Shown: positions 53,962 through 63,275, counted from the first letter of the stretch. The stretch: 64,000 bases of DNA from Pseudovibrio sp. Alg231-02 (GCF_900143565.1 NZ_FREX01000003.1:372001-436000), one strand, 5' to 3'. Translations and numbers: made by a program. The notes: a model not told the origin generated them from the sequence alone.

Positions 53962-55560
53962 GTGTTTAGAGATTTTCAGGTTCCGGGTCGCTCCGCTGTT
54001 TATGCACCACATGCAATGGCAGCGACATCCCATCCATTGGCTACCAATGCAGCGCTCGAAATTTTGCGAGAGGGCGGTACTGCCGTTGATGCTGCTGTGG
54101 CCGCTATGGCTGTTCATTCTGTCGTTGAACCGCATATGACGGGCATTGGTGGTGATTGCTTTGCCATTGTTGCGCAGCCGGATGGTACGTTGTCGGGCAT
54201 GAATTCATCTGGGCGCGCTGCTGAAAATGTGAGTGCGGATAAGCTGATAGCAGATGGTTTGCTTGATGTTGCAGTGGATTCAATTCACGCAGTCACCGTT
54301 CCGGGCGCCTTGCGCGGGTGGGAGAAACTGCTCAAAGACCATGGACGGTTTTCATTCGATAAGGTTCTGAAGCGGGCCATCGGTTATGCGCGTGACGGGT
54401 ATTCAGTCTGCCCGCGTGTGGCTGCGGACTGGAAAGGTGCTGTTGACTTTCTCAAGCGTGATGAAGGTGCATCTGAGCTGTTTTTGAAGGATGGTCGTGC
54501 GCCTGTTGTTGGCGAAATGATGCGTAACCTTCCCTTGGCTGAGACACTGGAAGCTGTTGCAAAGAGTGGGGCAGATGCGTTCTACAACGGCCCGATTGCT
54601 GAAGAGATTGCAGCAGTAGTGCAGGCGAAGGGTGGATACCTGACAGCGGACGATCTGGCTGCGCATGAGGCTGTTGATCTGACACCCGTCACCACGGACT
54701 ATCGCGGTGTGACGGTTGCTGAATTGCCACCTAACGGGCAGGGCATTGTAGCTCTTATCATGCTGGAGCTGATGAAGCGGTTTGACTGGGCGGATCTGGA
54801 TCCAATGGGGCCAGAGCGGTTCCATCTGGAGATGGAGATTGCCAAGATTGCTTATTCTGGCCGTGATCGTTTTCTTGCTGATCCTGAGACGATGGAGTTT
54901 GACCCGCAGGCGTTTCTGGATAGCGACTACATCGATGGCCTTGCCAAGTTGATCCGCACGGATGCTGTGTTGCCGAGGCAACCGGAAGAGGTGCTCTCAC
55001 CGAAGTCTGATACGGTTTATCTGAGTGTGGTTGACGAGAATGGTCTGGCCATTTCGCTCATCAACTCCATTTATCACGGCTTCGGCTCTGGTATCGCGAC
55101 ACCGAAATCCGGTGTGCTTTTGCAAAACCGTGGGGCGTGCTTCACGTTGGAAGAGGGGCATCCAAACCAGATTGCTGGCGGCAAGCGGCCAATGCACACT
55201 ATCATTCCGGCGATGGTTCTAAAGGACGGTCTGCCTTATATGAGCTTTGGTGTGATGGGTGGCGGGTATCAGCCGTGCGGCCATGCCCATGTGCTTTCCA
55301 ACCATCTGGACTACGGCATGAATATGCAGGAGGCCATTGATTGCCCGCGTATGTTCATCGACGAGAAGTCCTTGTCTTTGCAAGCTGAAACCAGTGTCTC
55401 AGCGGAGACGATTGAAGCACTGCAAGCTTTAGGCCATGAGGTTTCCATTGTCGCGACCCCAATTGGCGGCGGACAGGCCATCATGTTTGACCGAGCTAAC
55501 GGCGGTGGCCTAATTGGCGGCTCTGACCCACGCAAAGACGGCTGCGCACTGGGTTACTAA
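53962..55560 (+). CDS. ggt: Gamma-glutamyltransferase
   Basis: 532 residues. GTG at 53962 after GAGGG is taken as the start; the frame extends to 53866 without family likeness. VEPHMTGIGGDCFAIV opens the large subunit. The autoprocessing Thr begins the small subunit in KSDTVYLSVVDENGLAISLINSIYHGFGSG. It transfers gamma-glutamyl groups of glutathione or related compounds. No signal peptide, so probably cytosolic, as in a subgroup of bacterial Ggt-like enzymes. Confidence 0.9.
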   Translation: MFRDFQVPGRSAVYAPHAMAATSHPLATNAALEILREGGTAVDAAVAAMAVHSVVEPHMTGIGGDCFAIVAQPDGTLSGMNSSGRAAENVSADKLIADGLLDVAVDSIHAVTVPGALRGWEKLLKDHGRFSFDKVLKRAIGYARDGYSVCPRVAADWKGAVDFLKRDEGASELFLKDGRAPVVGEMMRNLPLAETLEAVAKSGADAFYNGPIAEEIAAVVQAKGGYLTADDLAAHEAVDLTPVTTDYRGVTVAELPPNGQGIVALIMLELMKRFDWADLDPMGPERFHLEMEIAKIAYSGRDRFLADPETMEFDPQAFLDSDYIDGLAKLIRTDAVLPRQPEEVLSPKSDTVYLSVVDENGLAISLINSIYHGFGSGIATPKSGVLLQNRGACFTLEEGHPNQIAGGKRPMHTIIPAMVLKDGLPYMSFGVMGGGYQPCGHAHVLSNHLDYGMNMQEAIDCPRMFIDEKSLSLQAETSVSAETIEALQALGHEVSIVATPIGGGQAIMFDRANGGGLIGGSDPRKDGCALGY

Positions 55561-55870
55561 AGCGCTGGTGTTTTGTTGGCTGTGATGGGTATGACTGGTT
55601 GAGTTGCTCCGGCACCTCAGCCGTCATGCCGGTCAAGCGGAGCGCTGATCAGGTATCCAGTGCAAAAGGTGTTGGTGTTGGTTAGGGCTGCTCTGGATCC
55701 CGCATCAAGTGCGGGAAGACGAGGGAGAGGGCTGGGGCTCTAGGTTCCGCATCGCGCTGCGCTTGTGCAGGATGACGGTATTGGGATTTCGCCAGCGTAT
55801 CCTTGCGGCAACAGTTCTTTCGCTTTTGCAACTTTTCGTTGACAGGTGGCCGGTTCCATTCCACATTCAT
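55561..55870. repeat. Non-coding stretch with REP-type palindromes
   Basis: Contains CCCGCATCAAGTGCGGG (55690-55715) and CCGCATCGCGCTGCG-type halves to about 55780. No gene. Confidence 0.6.
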
Positions 55871-56116
55871 ATGTGAGGCTTCGAAACCTCTTTGTCAGCG
55901 GTAACCGCTCCCGTCAACTAGCGGATTTTTTGTGCCTTTTTTCTGAGGGCGCAAACCCTTTGCTATGAGCGGGAGGGCGGTGAATACAACACCTCCTTCG
56001 GGGGGGAATAAACTCGCCTGTCTGACTCAGGTTTCGAACCTCCCGCTCGCCAGCGGGCCGTCGAAAGCTCAATGTCGTGCGGTTCATTCAACAGCCAAGT
56101 CAGAAAGGCTTTGATT
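55871..56116 (+). ncRNA. Conserved structured leader RNA, copy B
   Basis: Sister of 11989-12240. Order: GAGG-C-TTCGAAACCT (55875-55889), AGCGG-TAA-CCGCT then AGCGG and six T (55897-55931), GAGCGGGAGG (55967-55976), CCTCC-TTCG-GGGGG (55992-56005), AGGTTTCGAA (56029-56038), CCTCCCGCTC (56039-56048), TCGAAA (56061-56066). Compared with copy A, C-G has become T-A and A-T has become C-G in the first helix. The third segment follows the same change. Confidence 0.75.
55897..55931 (+). terminator. Terminator/anti-terminator pair inside leader B
   Basis: AGCGG-TAA-CCGCT is followed by AACTAGCGGA and six T, so CCGCT has two possible partners and only the second gives an intrinsic terminator. No gene lies directly upstream here, which favours a regulatory role for the following small protein. 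Confidence 0.55.
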
Positions 56117-56443
56117 ATGGACGACACTGCATGCGCCTGTGGCGCCACAAATACTCTTCAGAATGAATTTGATGACGTAAACGTTGCTGTTTCTGATCTT
56201 CAGAATCTTGCTTATGTGCAGCATATGGTGCTGAGCGAGCGGATGAAGAACAGTTGCGAACGTGACGTTTTATTCACTTTGCACTACGCTTTGTGTAACC
56301 GCCTAGAGGCACTTGATAAGACCTGCGGAATTTTAACCGATGCGTTGTCCGGCACGTCCTTCCCTAAAGGATTTTCCGGTCACGCGACACGCAGCGTCGC
56401 CTCTCCACCACCGGTCGAAACCAATATTGTGTCTCTTGATTAG
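56117..56443 (+). CDS. Small conserved CACG-motif protein, module B
   Basis: 108 residues, paralogue of the product at 11716. It shares ACACGATNTLQNE, VSDLQNLAYVQHMVLSERM, CERDVLFTLHYAL and RLEAL with it. The C-terminal 30 residues differ, and it has extra Cys residues. ATG at 56117 has AAAGG before it; the frame runs back to 56072. No family is recognised. The common leader suggests that both copies are regulated alike. No operon partner is seen. Confidence 0.75.
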   Translation: MDDTACACGATNTLQNEFDDVNVAVSDLQNLAYVQHMVLSERMKNSCERDVLFTLHYALCNRLEALDKTCGILTDALSGTSFPKGFSGHATRSVASPPPVETNIVSLD

Positions 56444-57109
56444 ATCACTGTGAACGGCACTCCAAGGGCTGCCTCAACTACCCTTGCACAGCCCTTCATG
56501 AGTGTCCTGCTGGTCTGCGGCCGGGCGAAGTGTGCCCGCAGGCCAGCATCTTCGTGTGTGTTTTTAGATGCGTTGATGGGTGTGGCTCTGGATCCCGCAT
56601 CGAGTGCGGGATGACGAGGAAGGATGATTACGTGAAGAGCAGCGCTAGGCGTTGTTCTCTGCTGGAGCTTATTGAGGCCCGCACAAAAGTGGTTTTACTC
56701 CTTAGCCAATCGGTTTCCTCTCACTGTCATCCCGGGCGGAGCGTAGCGGAGACCCGGGACCCATGATGAGGTCACGGCAAGCACGACATTCGCGGTTTGT
56801 AGCAATCACTGTATGGGTCCCGGCTCGGGGGCCGGGATGACATCGGGGGTGAGGGCAATGTGAAACAACTAGCGTACGGATGCTGGCGTTGGTGGGGGCT
56901 CTGGATGCTGCATCGAATGCGGGATGACGAGGGAGGGCGGGCTTTTTGCGCGTCAGCCTGTCGGCTTCCTCCTGTGTCATCCCGGCCTTTGAGCCGGGAT
57001 CCATAACCCATTGCCTTGCTTTTTCACCAACGCGTTTGACCAATCTCTAACACTGGGGGTATAGGTCCCGGGTCTTCGCCCGGGATGACACCGGTGGGTG
57101 GGCAAAGAC
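56444..57109. repeat. REP-rich non-coding stretch of module B
   Basis: Holds the GCTGGTCTGCGG/CCGCAGGCCAGC hairpin at 56509-56547, which matches 11538-11573, and at least five REP-type palindromes (about 56585, 56725, 56820, 56900, 56975 and 57065) of the forms CCCGCATnnnATGCGGG and TCCCGGGC-GACCCGGGA. No gene. Confidence 0.65.
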
Positions 57110-57590
57110 TGTCTCAAAAAACTTATTCCCCTTCTGAAATCCTCCCATATTCTGAACCTATGCCTACGTAACGGGCTGCTGGCGGAGCGACCGTCAGTTT
57201 GTCGTAGGTTGGGTTGGGCTGTTGGAAGACGTAACGCACCTTTCAGTGGTCCGGTGAACCGAACTTCAAACGTGACCGCATGGTTTGAGGGGAAGGGCCC
57301 AGGACTATAGGGTATCACGCGGTGACGGATGCAGACGTACCGGCAGTAAAACCTGCTTTTGCAGATGTGTTTGTCAAAGACGGAGGAACTGTTTGGGCAT
57401 GGAAACGTGTCTGGATAAGCCACTTTCTTTCCGGGAAACCGGCTATCGTGCCTTATAGGCAAAAGAGGCGACGTAGTTCATTATAAGAAAGCCCGGGCAA
57501 GGCGTGTAGCCAATGCTGAAGAAACATTTTTAAACAAGTAGCGCAGGTATTGCCTACCGCCTTGCTCATCCCGACTTCCGGGAATTCTGG
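57110..57590 (-). repeat. ~450-bp structured intergenic element, copy B
   Basis: Reverse-oriented counterpart of 10172-10625. GGGCAAGGCG (57495-57504) and CGCCTTGCTC (57558-57567) flank a TACCTGC/GTAGGCA hairpin, matching copy A with a C-G to T-G change. The CCTACG/CGTAGG outer pair is conserved too. As in copy A, its end carries GGGGAATAAGTTTTTTG. Frames in the two copies are not conserved, so it is unlikely to be coding. Confidence 0.72.
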
Positions 57591-57698
57591 TTCAACACTG
57601 CATGGGATGCCATGTGGTGCTGTTGGTGTTTGTGTTGGGAGAAATGCATATTTTAGTGACGAGCAAAGCCATGCATGAGACTGTAGTTATGTTGGACA

Positions 57699-58256
57699 AT
57701 GCTGGGTATTTTTATGAGATCGAAAGTAATTCAGAAGCTACAAACTAACTCAGAAGTTCGAGATGTATTAACTGCATATTTTGGAGAAGTTTCGAGGCCT
57801 GACAGAGATAATCGCTTTAGAGTGGTAACACACTTTGGTGGGTTTGGCTCAGCGACGGGGTGGGTCAACCACGACTATGAAACAAGAAAGCTCCAACGAG
57901 AAACCATCGCAGCGATTAGAGACGCATTAGCTAAGTCTAACCCATCCTCGCTAATTCATGAGAATGAAATTGGTAGATTACTTCAAGAAACTCTGTCTAG
58001 ATCTCTTGATGGTAAGACAACTGTTAAAAGCTTTCTGGGGAGCTTTTTTGCTGAATACGAGAAGTACCTCGAACAGGCGTGGGTTGTGTTTCTGCCATGC
58101 TACTCATGCATTTTGCCTTTAGATACGCAAAGCTTAAATCTTGGCAATGTGAGTATTGTTTTATCTGAAGAGGTTCTAAAGGAAGCTCAAAAAAACTATC
58201 ACTTCAAGATCGTTCAAGCATCAAGATGTTCTGGGATGATGAATGTAATAAATTAA
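57699..58256 (+). CDS. N-terminal part of a frameshifted HEPN-type protein
   Basis: 185 residues that stop just after the next frame begins, 31 bases of overlap. It includes GGFGSATGWVNHDYETRKLQRETI and LLQETLSRSLDGKTTVKSFLGSFFAEYEKYLEQAW. No known domain recognised. Because the second frame has no ribosome binding site and continues as a HEPN domain, I read both as one gene of about 460 codons with a frameshift between about 58210 and 58256. AT-rich. Confidence 0.6.
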   Translation: MLGIFMRSKVIQKLQTNSEVRDVLTAYFGEVSRPDRDNRFRVVTHFGGFGSATGWVNHDYETRKLQRETIAAIRDALAKSNPSSLIHENEIGRLLQETLSRSLDGKTTVKSFLGSFFAEYEKYLEQAWVVFLPCYSCILPLDTQSLNLGNVSIVLSEEVLKEAQKNYHFKIVQASRCSGMMNVIN

Positions 58257-59083
58257 AGTGTCAGATCGGAGAAACGGGGTACATTAAAACACTTCCTTCA
58301 TCGAATGTTTTCTGGCGTGTTAACGCGAATGCTTCTCCTGAAAACCTAAAGGAGGAAGCATTATGGTCTATCAATGTAACCTTAAGCCTCATTCGTATTT
58401 TTGGAACTGATTGGTCTGTCATGTATCCGCAGTCGCTAGATCTGGAGAAAGATCCTGTGATTGAAGATAGAGATTTTGGTGTTGACCCACTCATAATGAC
58501 TAAAGGCAACATTCGAATACCTGGACAAAAACGGATCGGTATCTATGAGATTTCTGCAAAATCACTACCGCTTTTTAAGAGCGAATGGTTTCAACAAATA
58601 GCCATACAGCTTTCCGAAGCTAAAGAAAAAACCTTAGCGTATAGAGTTCGTGACGCGTTGGGTTGGATGGGGCGTGGTCGACTAGAAAACGATAGGGCTT
58701 TACGGTTACTCTTCTTTTTTACGGCTATTGAAGCAATGTTAAGCAGTGAAGATAAGGGTGCTCCTGTTACCGATACTATCGCGCGCTATGGGTCCATAAT
58801 TATCTCTCTGACCAAGAACGACCGGTTGAATAACTATGAGTGGATTAAGAAGCTATACAATAAGCGTTCTGAAACTGTGCATCGAGGGCTGCGCAATAGC
58901 TTGTGGGGGCATTCAATTGAAGCCCAAGAGATTGCTGAAGTGGTTGCTTGGCAAATTCTTGAAAAATGTGATCTGACACAAGAGTACTCTCAGTTCCATA
59001 AGGATCTCAAGAAAGCTTCTTTTGGCAGTGATTGGGAGCCGAACCCATCCACGTTAGCTAAACCAGATCTTACTCATGCCTGA
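58226..59083 (+). CDS. C-terminal part with Apea-like HEPN domain
   Basis: 285 residues. RALRLLFFFTAIEAMLSSEDKGAPVTDTIARYGSII and IKKLYNKRSETVHRG contain the R-x4-H motif (RSETVH), typical of the Apea-like HEPN RNase group found in abortive-infection systems. ATG at 58226 has no ribosome binding site, so it is likely the continuation of 57699-58256. AT-rich, next to module B, as the retron is next to module A. An antiphage role is inference. Confidence 0.7.
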   Translation: MFWDDECNKLKCQIGETGYIKTLPSSNVFWRVNANASPENLKEEALWSINVTLSLIRIFGTDWSVMYPQSLDLEKDPVIEDRDFGVDPLIMTKGNIRIPGQKRIGIYEISAKSLPLFKSEWFQQIAIQLSEAKEKTLAYRVRDALGWMGRGRLENDRALRLLFFFTAIEAMLSSEDKGAPVTDTIARYGSIIISLTKNDRLNNYEWIKKLYNKRSETVHRGLRNSLWGHSIEAQEIAEVVAWQILEKCDLTQEYSQFHKDLKKASFGSDWEPNPSTLAKPDLTHA

Positions 59084-59484
59084 TATTGAATAATGCGGCC
59101 TTCGCCGATGAGGCGGGGGGCTTTTTCGGTGGTGGTGTAGCTGATGGCGCCTTCCTCGGGTTCTACGCGGCGGCGGTCGCGCAGGTGGGCGGCGTTTTCT
59201 TTGATGCCGATGAGGTGGGCGAGGAAAGCGGAGTTGCAGCGGAAGACGTTGATGCGCTTTGGCAGGTCATAGAACTGGGCGTCTTTTTCGTGCTGGGTTT
59301 GCGTGGTGGCGACATCCTCAGAGACTTGCAATTCCTTGCCTGGTTTCCCGTAGGTGTTCCGTCTTGAGACAGTCTCAGCATTTTGCTCTGTGATTTTGGC
59401 GTGACGGCGAGAGCCGATATCGCGATAGCGACGATCAGCGTCTGTTCCAGTGTTAATCGCTTTTCCAGTGCGGGTGACACGCAT
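59074..59484 (-). CDS. Conserved basic protein of unknown function
   Basis: 136 residues, rich in Arg, Lys and Glu. A strong GGGGGAGTGAAGTC precedes the ATG, which favours a real gene over the antisense frames. LPKRINVFRCNSAFLAHLIGIKENAAHLRDRRRVEPEEGAISY and the C-terminal TTEKAPRLIGEGRIIQY look like a compact domain. I do not recognise the family. It overlaps the preceding convergent gene by 10 bases. Confidence 0.62.
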   Translation of the reverse strand: MRVTRTGKAINTGTDADRRYRDIGSRRHAKITEQNAETVSRRNTYGKPGKELQVSEDVATTQTQHEKDAQFYDLPKRINVFRCNSAFLAHLIGIKENAAHLRDRRRVEPEEGAISYTTTEKAPRLIGEGRIIQYQA

Positions 59485-59642
59485 GACTTCACTCCCCCGA
59501 CCGTCTCAAAATGAGACACCTGCCGTTTCCTGGGATTCACATCGCAAGGCGCGTGCCAAAGCTTAAGTTCTTATTAGGATTTTAATTATCTGGGTGCGGT
59601 AAGAATGCTGAGAGGCATGAAAAAGCTAGTAAGTACTGAAGG

Positions 59643-60191
59643 TTAAAGCTTGTCGATCTGATCTTCAGGACCGCTGACGAGCAGGGTTACGCCGTCCTCT
59701 GTGAAGGTGCGTTCGATGATTTCCAGCTGTAGCAGAATGACCTGGCGTTCCAGTTCGGCACTGCTGGAGAAGCTGGCGGAGACACTGCGGGTTTTGATGC
59801 GCAGCCATGGCACAAGCTCAGCTTCCCGAATGGCGAGATTTGCGGCGCCGGAGTAGGCCCGTGCCAGACCGCCGGTGCCCAGTTTTGTGCCGCCGAAGTA
59901 ACGGACGATGATGACGCCCACATCCACAAGATCTGCACCAATGAGCGTTTTGAGTGTGGGCATGCCGGAGGTGCCAGACGGTTCACCATCGTCTTTGCCG
60001 CCTTCATCGATGCGTCCCTCGGGGAGCATTCTGCGGAAGGCGGTGACGTGGTGGTTGGCTTTTTTGTGCTCGTCGCGAAGGTCCGCCAGCCGCTGAGCAA
60101 AGTCTACATGGGGTACCAGAAAGGCAAGAAAGCGTGACTTCTTTTCTTCCAGTATCGCGTTGTATTCCTGCTCAACGGTGAAGAGGGGCAT
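59643..60191 (-). CDS. YigZ/IMPACT family protein
   Basis: 182 residues, YigZ family. Hallmarks: EEKKSRFLAFL, the region ANHHVTAFRRM, DDGEPSGTSGMPTLKTLIGADLVDVGVIIVRYFGGTKLGTGGLARAYSGAA. The C-terminal part is an EF-G domain V-like fold. Biochemical function is uncertain. Its start is 4 bases after the dcd stop, so it is in the same operon. Confidence 0.93.
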   Translation of the reverse strand: MPLFTVEQEYNAILEEKKSRFLAFLVPHVDFAQRLADLRDEHKKANHHVTAFRRMLPEGRIDEGGKDDGEPSGTSGMPTLKTLIGADLVDVGVIIVRYFGGTKLGTGGLARAYSGAANLAIREAELVPWLRIKTRSVSASFSSSAELERQVILLQLEIIERTFTEDGVTLLVSGPEDQIDKL

Positions 60192-60195
60192 CGGC

Positions 60196-61302
60196 TTATG
60201 CTCCTACCGGTTCTTTGCTTTTGAAGTGCTTGGAGAGCTTCAGAGCCTGACCTTGATAGTTGGAGCCAATGCCTTCGCCGTAAAGGGTTTCTGGCACTTC
60301 CTCCATGTGCTCGTAGACAAGGCGGCCAACCGTCTGGCCGTGTTCTACGATGAAGGGAACGTCGTGAGAGCGGACTTCGAGAACGGCTCTGGAGCCTGTG
60401 CCACCAACGGTGGAGTGGCCGAAGCCGGGGTCGAAGAAGCCTGCGTAGTGGACGCGGAATTCGCCGACGAGTGGGTCGAATGGCACCATCTCAGCAGCGT
60501 ATTGTGGTGGGACGTGGACGGCTTCCTGCGAGACCAGAATGTAGAACTCGTTCGGGTCGAGGATGAGCGTTGCATCGCCGCGATTGTACAGCGGTTCCCA
60601 GAAGTCTTCCGGGTCCTGTGCGTCTTTGCGATCGACGTCGATCACGCCTGTATGGCGCTTGGCGCGGTAGCCGATGAGGCTGTCTTTGCCAGAGCCTTTC
60701 AGGTCGATGGACACCTGGACGCCGTTGTTGATGGCGTCTTCGTCCTTGCCGCCAGACACCAGTGTGTGCTGGTTGTGCACTTTGGTCAGGTCTTCATCAT
60801 TGATGAGGGTTTCACCATCGCGGAAGCGGATTTGGGACAGGCGAGAGCCCTCGCGGACCAGCACAGGGAAGGTCTTTGGAGAGATCTCAGCGTAGAGCGG
60901 GCCTTTGTAGCCAGCTTCAACACGGTCAAATGCGCGGCCTTGGTCTGTGATGACGCGGGTGAACACATCAATGCGGCCCGTGGAGCTTTTGGGATTGGCT
61001 GTGGCGGACTGCTCAGCCGGGAGGTCCAACGCTTCCTGAAGGCGGACGATGTAAACGCAGTTGGTTTCCAGCACGGCGCCTTTGGAGAGGTCGATCTCGT
61101 GCAGGATGAGCTTTTCCAGCTTGTCTTCCACTTTCGCGTCGGGGCCGGGCAGAAAGGAAGCGCGGACACGCCATGCTTTGACGCCGAGGCGCAGGTCAAG
61201 ACTGGCAGGTTGAATCTGGTCCTCGTCGGGCACTCTGTCTGCTTGAATTGCACCGCTGGCAAACATAGCTTCAATCGCTTTTGCCGGAAGAATGCCTGTC
61301 AT
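60196..61302 (-). CDS. dcd: 2'-deoxycytidine 5'-triphosphate deaminase (double-length)
   Basis: 368 residues. Two dUTPase/Dcd-like halves in one chain, as in alphaproteobacterial Dcd: QIQPASLDLRLG, YAEISPKTFPVLVREGSRLSQIRFR in the first half and VHVPPQYAAEMVPFDPLVGEFRVHYAGFFDPGFG in the second. It turns dCTP into dUTP for dTMP supply. ATG at 61302 follows GGCGGA; the frame opens at 61371. It leads yigZ and is divergent from metZ. Confidence 0.92.
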   Translation of the reverse strand: MTGILPAKAIEAMFASGAIQADRVPDEDQIQPASLDLRLGVKAWRVRASFLPGPDAKVEDKLEKLILHEIDLSKGAVLETNCVYIVRLQEALDLPAEQSATANPKSSTGRIDVFTRVITDQGRAFDRVEAGYKGPLYAEISPKTFPVLVREGSRLSQIRFRDGETLINDEDLTKVHNQHTLVSGGKDEDAINNGVQVSIDLKGSGKDSLIGYRAKRHTGVIDVDRKDAQDPEDFWEPLYNRGDATLILDPNEFYILVSQEAVHVPPQYAAEMVPFDPLVGEFRVHYAGFFDPGFGHSTVGGTGSRAVLEVRSHDVPFIVEHGQTVGRLVYEHMEEVPETLYGEGIGSNYQGQALKLSKHFKSKEPVGA

Positions 61303-61433
61303 TGTTGGTTCCGCCCCACTCGTACTCAAATCGTTCTGACACTGATTAACGTAAGTTTGATCTCTCGCCAAGTCTGCAACCTAAGCTGATTGATTGACCC
61401 TAGTGTATTTTCGAGGTAAAAACGCTGCCTATT

Positions 61434-61490
61434 CCGTGGTGATTTGGTCGACCGGCTTGCAACCACGTAAAACAAGTAGCTAAAGGGTCG
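61434..61490 (+). promoter_or_regulatory. SAM-II riboswitch
   Basis: CCGTGGTGATTT ... GCTTGCAACCACGTAAA ... AGTAGCTAAAGGG matches the SAM-II (SAM-alpha) consensus: P1 from CGTGGT and ACCACG, the conserved GCTTGCAA, and pseudoknot segments GTAGCTAAA. The class usually precedes methionine genes in alphaproteobacteria. It sits 81 bases before metZ with a terminator in between. Confidence 0.9.
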
Positions 61491-61504
61491 GGTTCTTGTA
61501 TAGA

Positions 61505-61528
61505 CCTCGGCCCGCGCCGGGGTTTTTT
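61505..61528 (+). terminator. Riboswitch-controlled terminator before metZ
   Basis: CCTCGGC pairs with GCCGGGG around CCGC and is followed by TTTTTT. It lies directly after the SAM-II element, which suggests transcription attenuation. Confidence 0.85.
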
Positions 61529-61570
61529 AATGAAGGGGTAGAGCAATATCTCTTCGGGCAGGAATGAGCG

Positions 61571-62755
61571 ATGACAGACGCAAAGAACTGGAAGCCAGCA
61601 ACTCGGCTTGTTCATGGAGGCACAACGCGCTCCAGCTTTGGTGAAACATCCGAAGCTATCTTCCTTACACAAGGGTATGTTTACGACAGCTCAGAAGCGG
61701 CAGAAGCACGCTTTTTGGGCGAGAATCCGGGCTATATTTATTCCCGGTACGCAAACCCGACCGTAGGAATGTTCGAGCGACGAATGTGCGAACTGGAAGG
61801 TGCTGAGGCCGCACGTGGCACGGCTTCTGGTATGGCGGCTGTTAACTCTGCGATTATGGCCTGCGTTAAAGCTGGCGATCACGTGATTGCACCAAAGGCG
61901 CTGTTCGGTTCCTGCCGATACATCATCGAAAAGCTGCTGCCACGTTATGGTGTGGAGTCCACGCTGATTGATGGCACTGACATTGAGCAATGGAAAGCAG
62001 CTGTTCGTCCGAACACCACGGCGGCGTTTCTTGAAAGCCCAACCAACCCGACGCTTGAAGTGATCGATATTCCTGCTGTGGCGGATATTATTCACGAAGC
62101 TGGTGGACGGCTTATTGTCGACAACGTGTTTGCGACTGCTATCTGGCAGAGCCCGCTGGCGCTGGGTGCGGATGTGGTGATCTACTCCGCGACCAAGCAT
62201 ATTGACGGGCAGGGCCGATGTTTGGGCGGTATCGTGCTTTCCGATGAAAAGTGGATTGTGGAAGAATTCCATGACCCGTTCAAGCATACCGGACCTGCGA
62301 TGAGCCCATTCAACGCCTGGGTTCTGCTGAAAGGTCTGGAGACGTTGTCTCTGCGTGTTGAGCGTCAGACAGCTAATGCTGGCAAATTGGCAGAGTTCCT
62401 TGCGGATCATTCTGCAGTGTCTCGGTTGATTTACCCAGGTCGTGCTGATCACCCACAGGCGGATATCGTGGCTAAGCAGATGCAGGGTGGGTCTACCATG
62501 CTGGCGTTTGATTTGGCGGGTGGTAAGGAAGCGGCCTTCAAGTTCTCCAATGCGTTGGAGATTGTCAGCCTTTCCAACAACCTTGGTGATGCGAAGAGCC
62601 TGATTACCCATCCGGCGACGACTACGCACCAGAGTGTTGCGGAAGATGCGCGTCTGGAGCTGGGCATTACAGACAAGACGCTTCGTCTTTCTGTTGGTCT
62701 GGAAGATGCAGATGACCTGCTGGAAGATGTTGCTAAGGCACTGGCCGCGCTTTAA
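61571..62755 (+). CDS. metZ: O-succinylhomoserine sulfhydrylase
   Basis: 394 residues, Cys/Met metabolism PLP enzyme. The PLP Lys is in YSATKHIDGQGRCLGG; YSRYANPTVGMFE and the C-terminal ATTTHQSVAEDARLELGI are typical of MetZ. It makes homocysteine from O-succinylhomoserine and sulfide. Controlled by the SAM-II riboswitch upstream. AGGAATG precedes the ATG. Confidence 0.95.
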   Translation: MTDAKNWKPATRLVHGGTTRSSFGETSEAIFLTQGYVYDSSEAAEARFLGENPGYIYSRYANPTVGMFERRMCELEGAEAARGTASGMAAVNSAIMACVKAGDHVIAPKALFGSCRYIIEKLLPRYGVESTLIDGTDIEQWKAAVRPNTTAAFLESPTNPTLEVIDIPAVADIIHEAGGRLIVDNVFATAIWQSPLALGADVVIYSATKHIDGQGRCLGGIVLSDEKWIVEEFHDPFKHTGPAMSPFNAWVLLKGLETLSLRVERQTANAGKLAEFLADHSAVSRLIYPGRADHPQADIVAKQMQGGSTMLAFDLAGGKEAAFKFSNALEIVSLSNNLGDAKSLITHPATTTHQSVAEDARLELGITDKTLRLSVGLEDADDLLEDVAKALAAL

Positions 62756-62837
62756 GCTTGTTGCACATTATGACTGACATGAGGGCATCCAATCGGGTGC
62801 CCTTTATGCATTAAAGCGCAATGCTGCAGACTTGTTG

Positions 62838-63275
62838 TTAGCTGTTGCTGGTTGCCACAACTACATCTCGCCGTGCTCCGGACAAGGTGATGATGAACCC
62901 GGCGATGACATCCAGAAACGTGATGGTCATGAGCAGCAGGAAGAGCGGGGTGGCGGCTTCTTGTACCGAGAGGAACTCAATCAAGTAGGCTACGAGGATC
63001 AACAGAGACAAGCTGTGATCTACAAGTGAGAGTGTGCTGGTTCTGGTGGCTTTGATGATCTCAACGAAGAGCAGGACCAAAGTGCCTGCAAGCAGAAGGG
63101 TGGCGACATCCAGAGGAACAAGCAGTCCGGATGGCAGTGGGATCTGGAATACAATGGCAGCCCAAGGGGTGACGTTGTAGCCTTGATCAAGCACCGGCTC
63201 TAGATCTTCAAACCACCGAAATGCCACAGCGTTGTAGAGCAAAAACGGAATGAGCGTGAGTGGAATAGTCCTCAT
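62838..63275 (-). CDS. Four-span membrane protein, unknown
   Basis: 145 residues with about four membrane spans. N terminus RTIPLTLIPFLLYNAVAFRWFEDLEP; later spans TLLLAGTLVLLFVEIIKAT and FLLLMTITFLDVIAGFIITL. Similar small proteins are found in Hyphomicrobiales. Function is unknown. It is convergent with metZ. Confidence 0.75.
   Translation of the reverse strand: MRTIPLTLIPFLLYNAVAFRWFEDLEPVLDQGYNVTPWAAIVFQIPLPSGLLVPLDVATLLLAGTLVLLFVEIIKATRTSTLSLVDHSLSLLILVAYLIEFLSVQEAATPLFLLLMTITFLDVIAGFIITLSGARRDVVVATSNS

Noticed and set aside
60160-61389. 409-codon open frame opposite dcd
   Set aside because: The dcd frame has clear motifs and a ribosome binding site; the antisense frame is a shadow.
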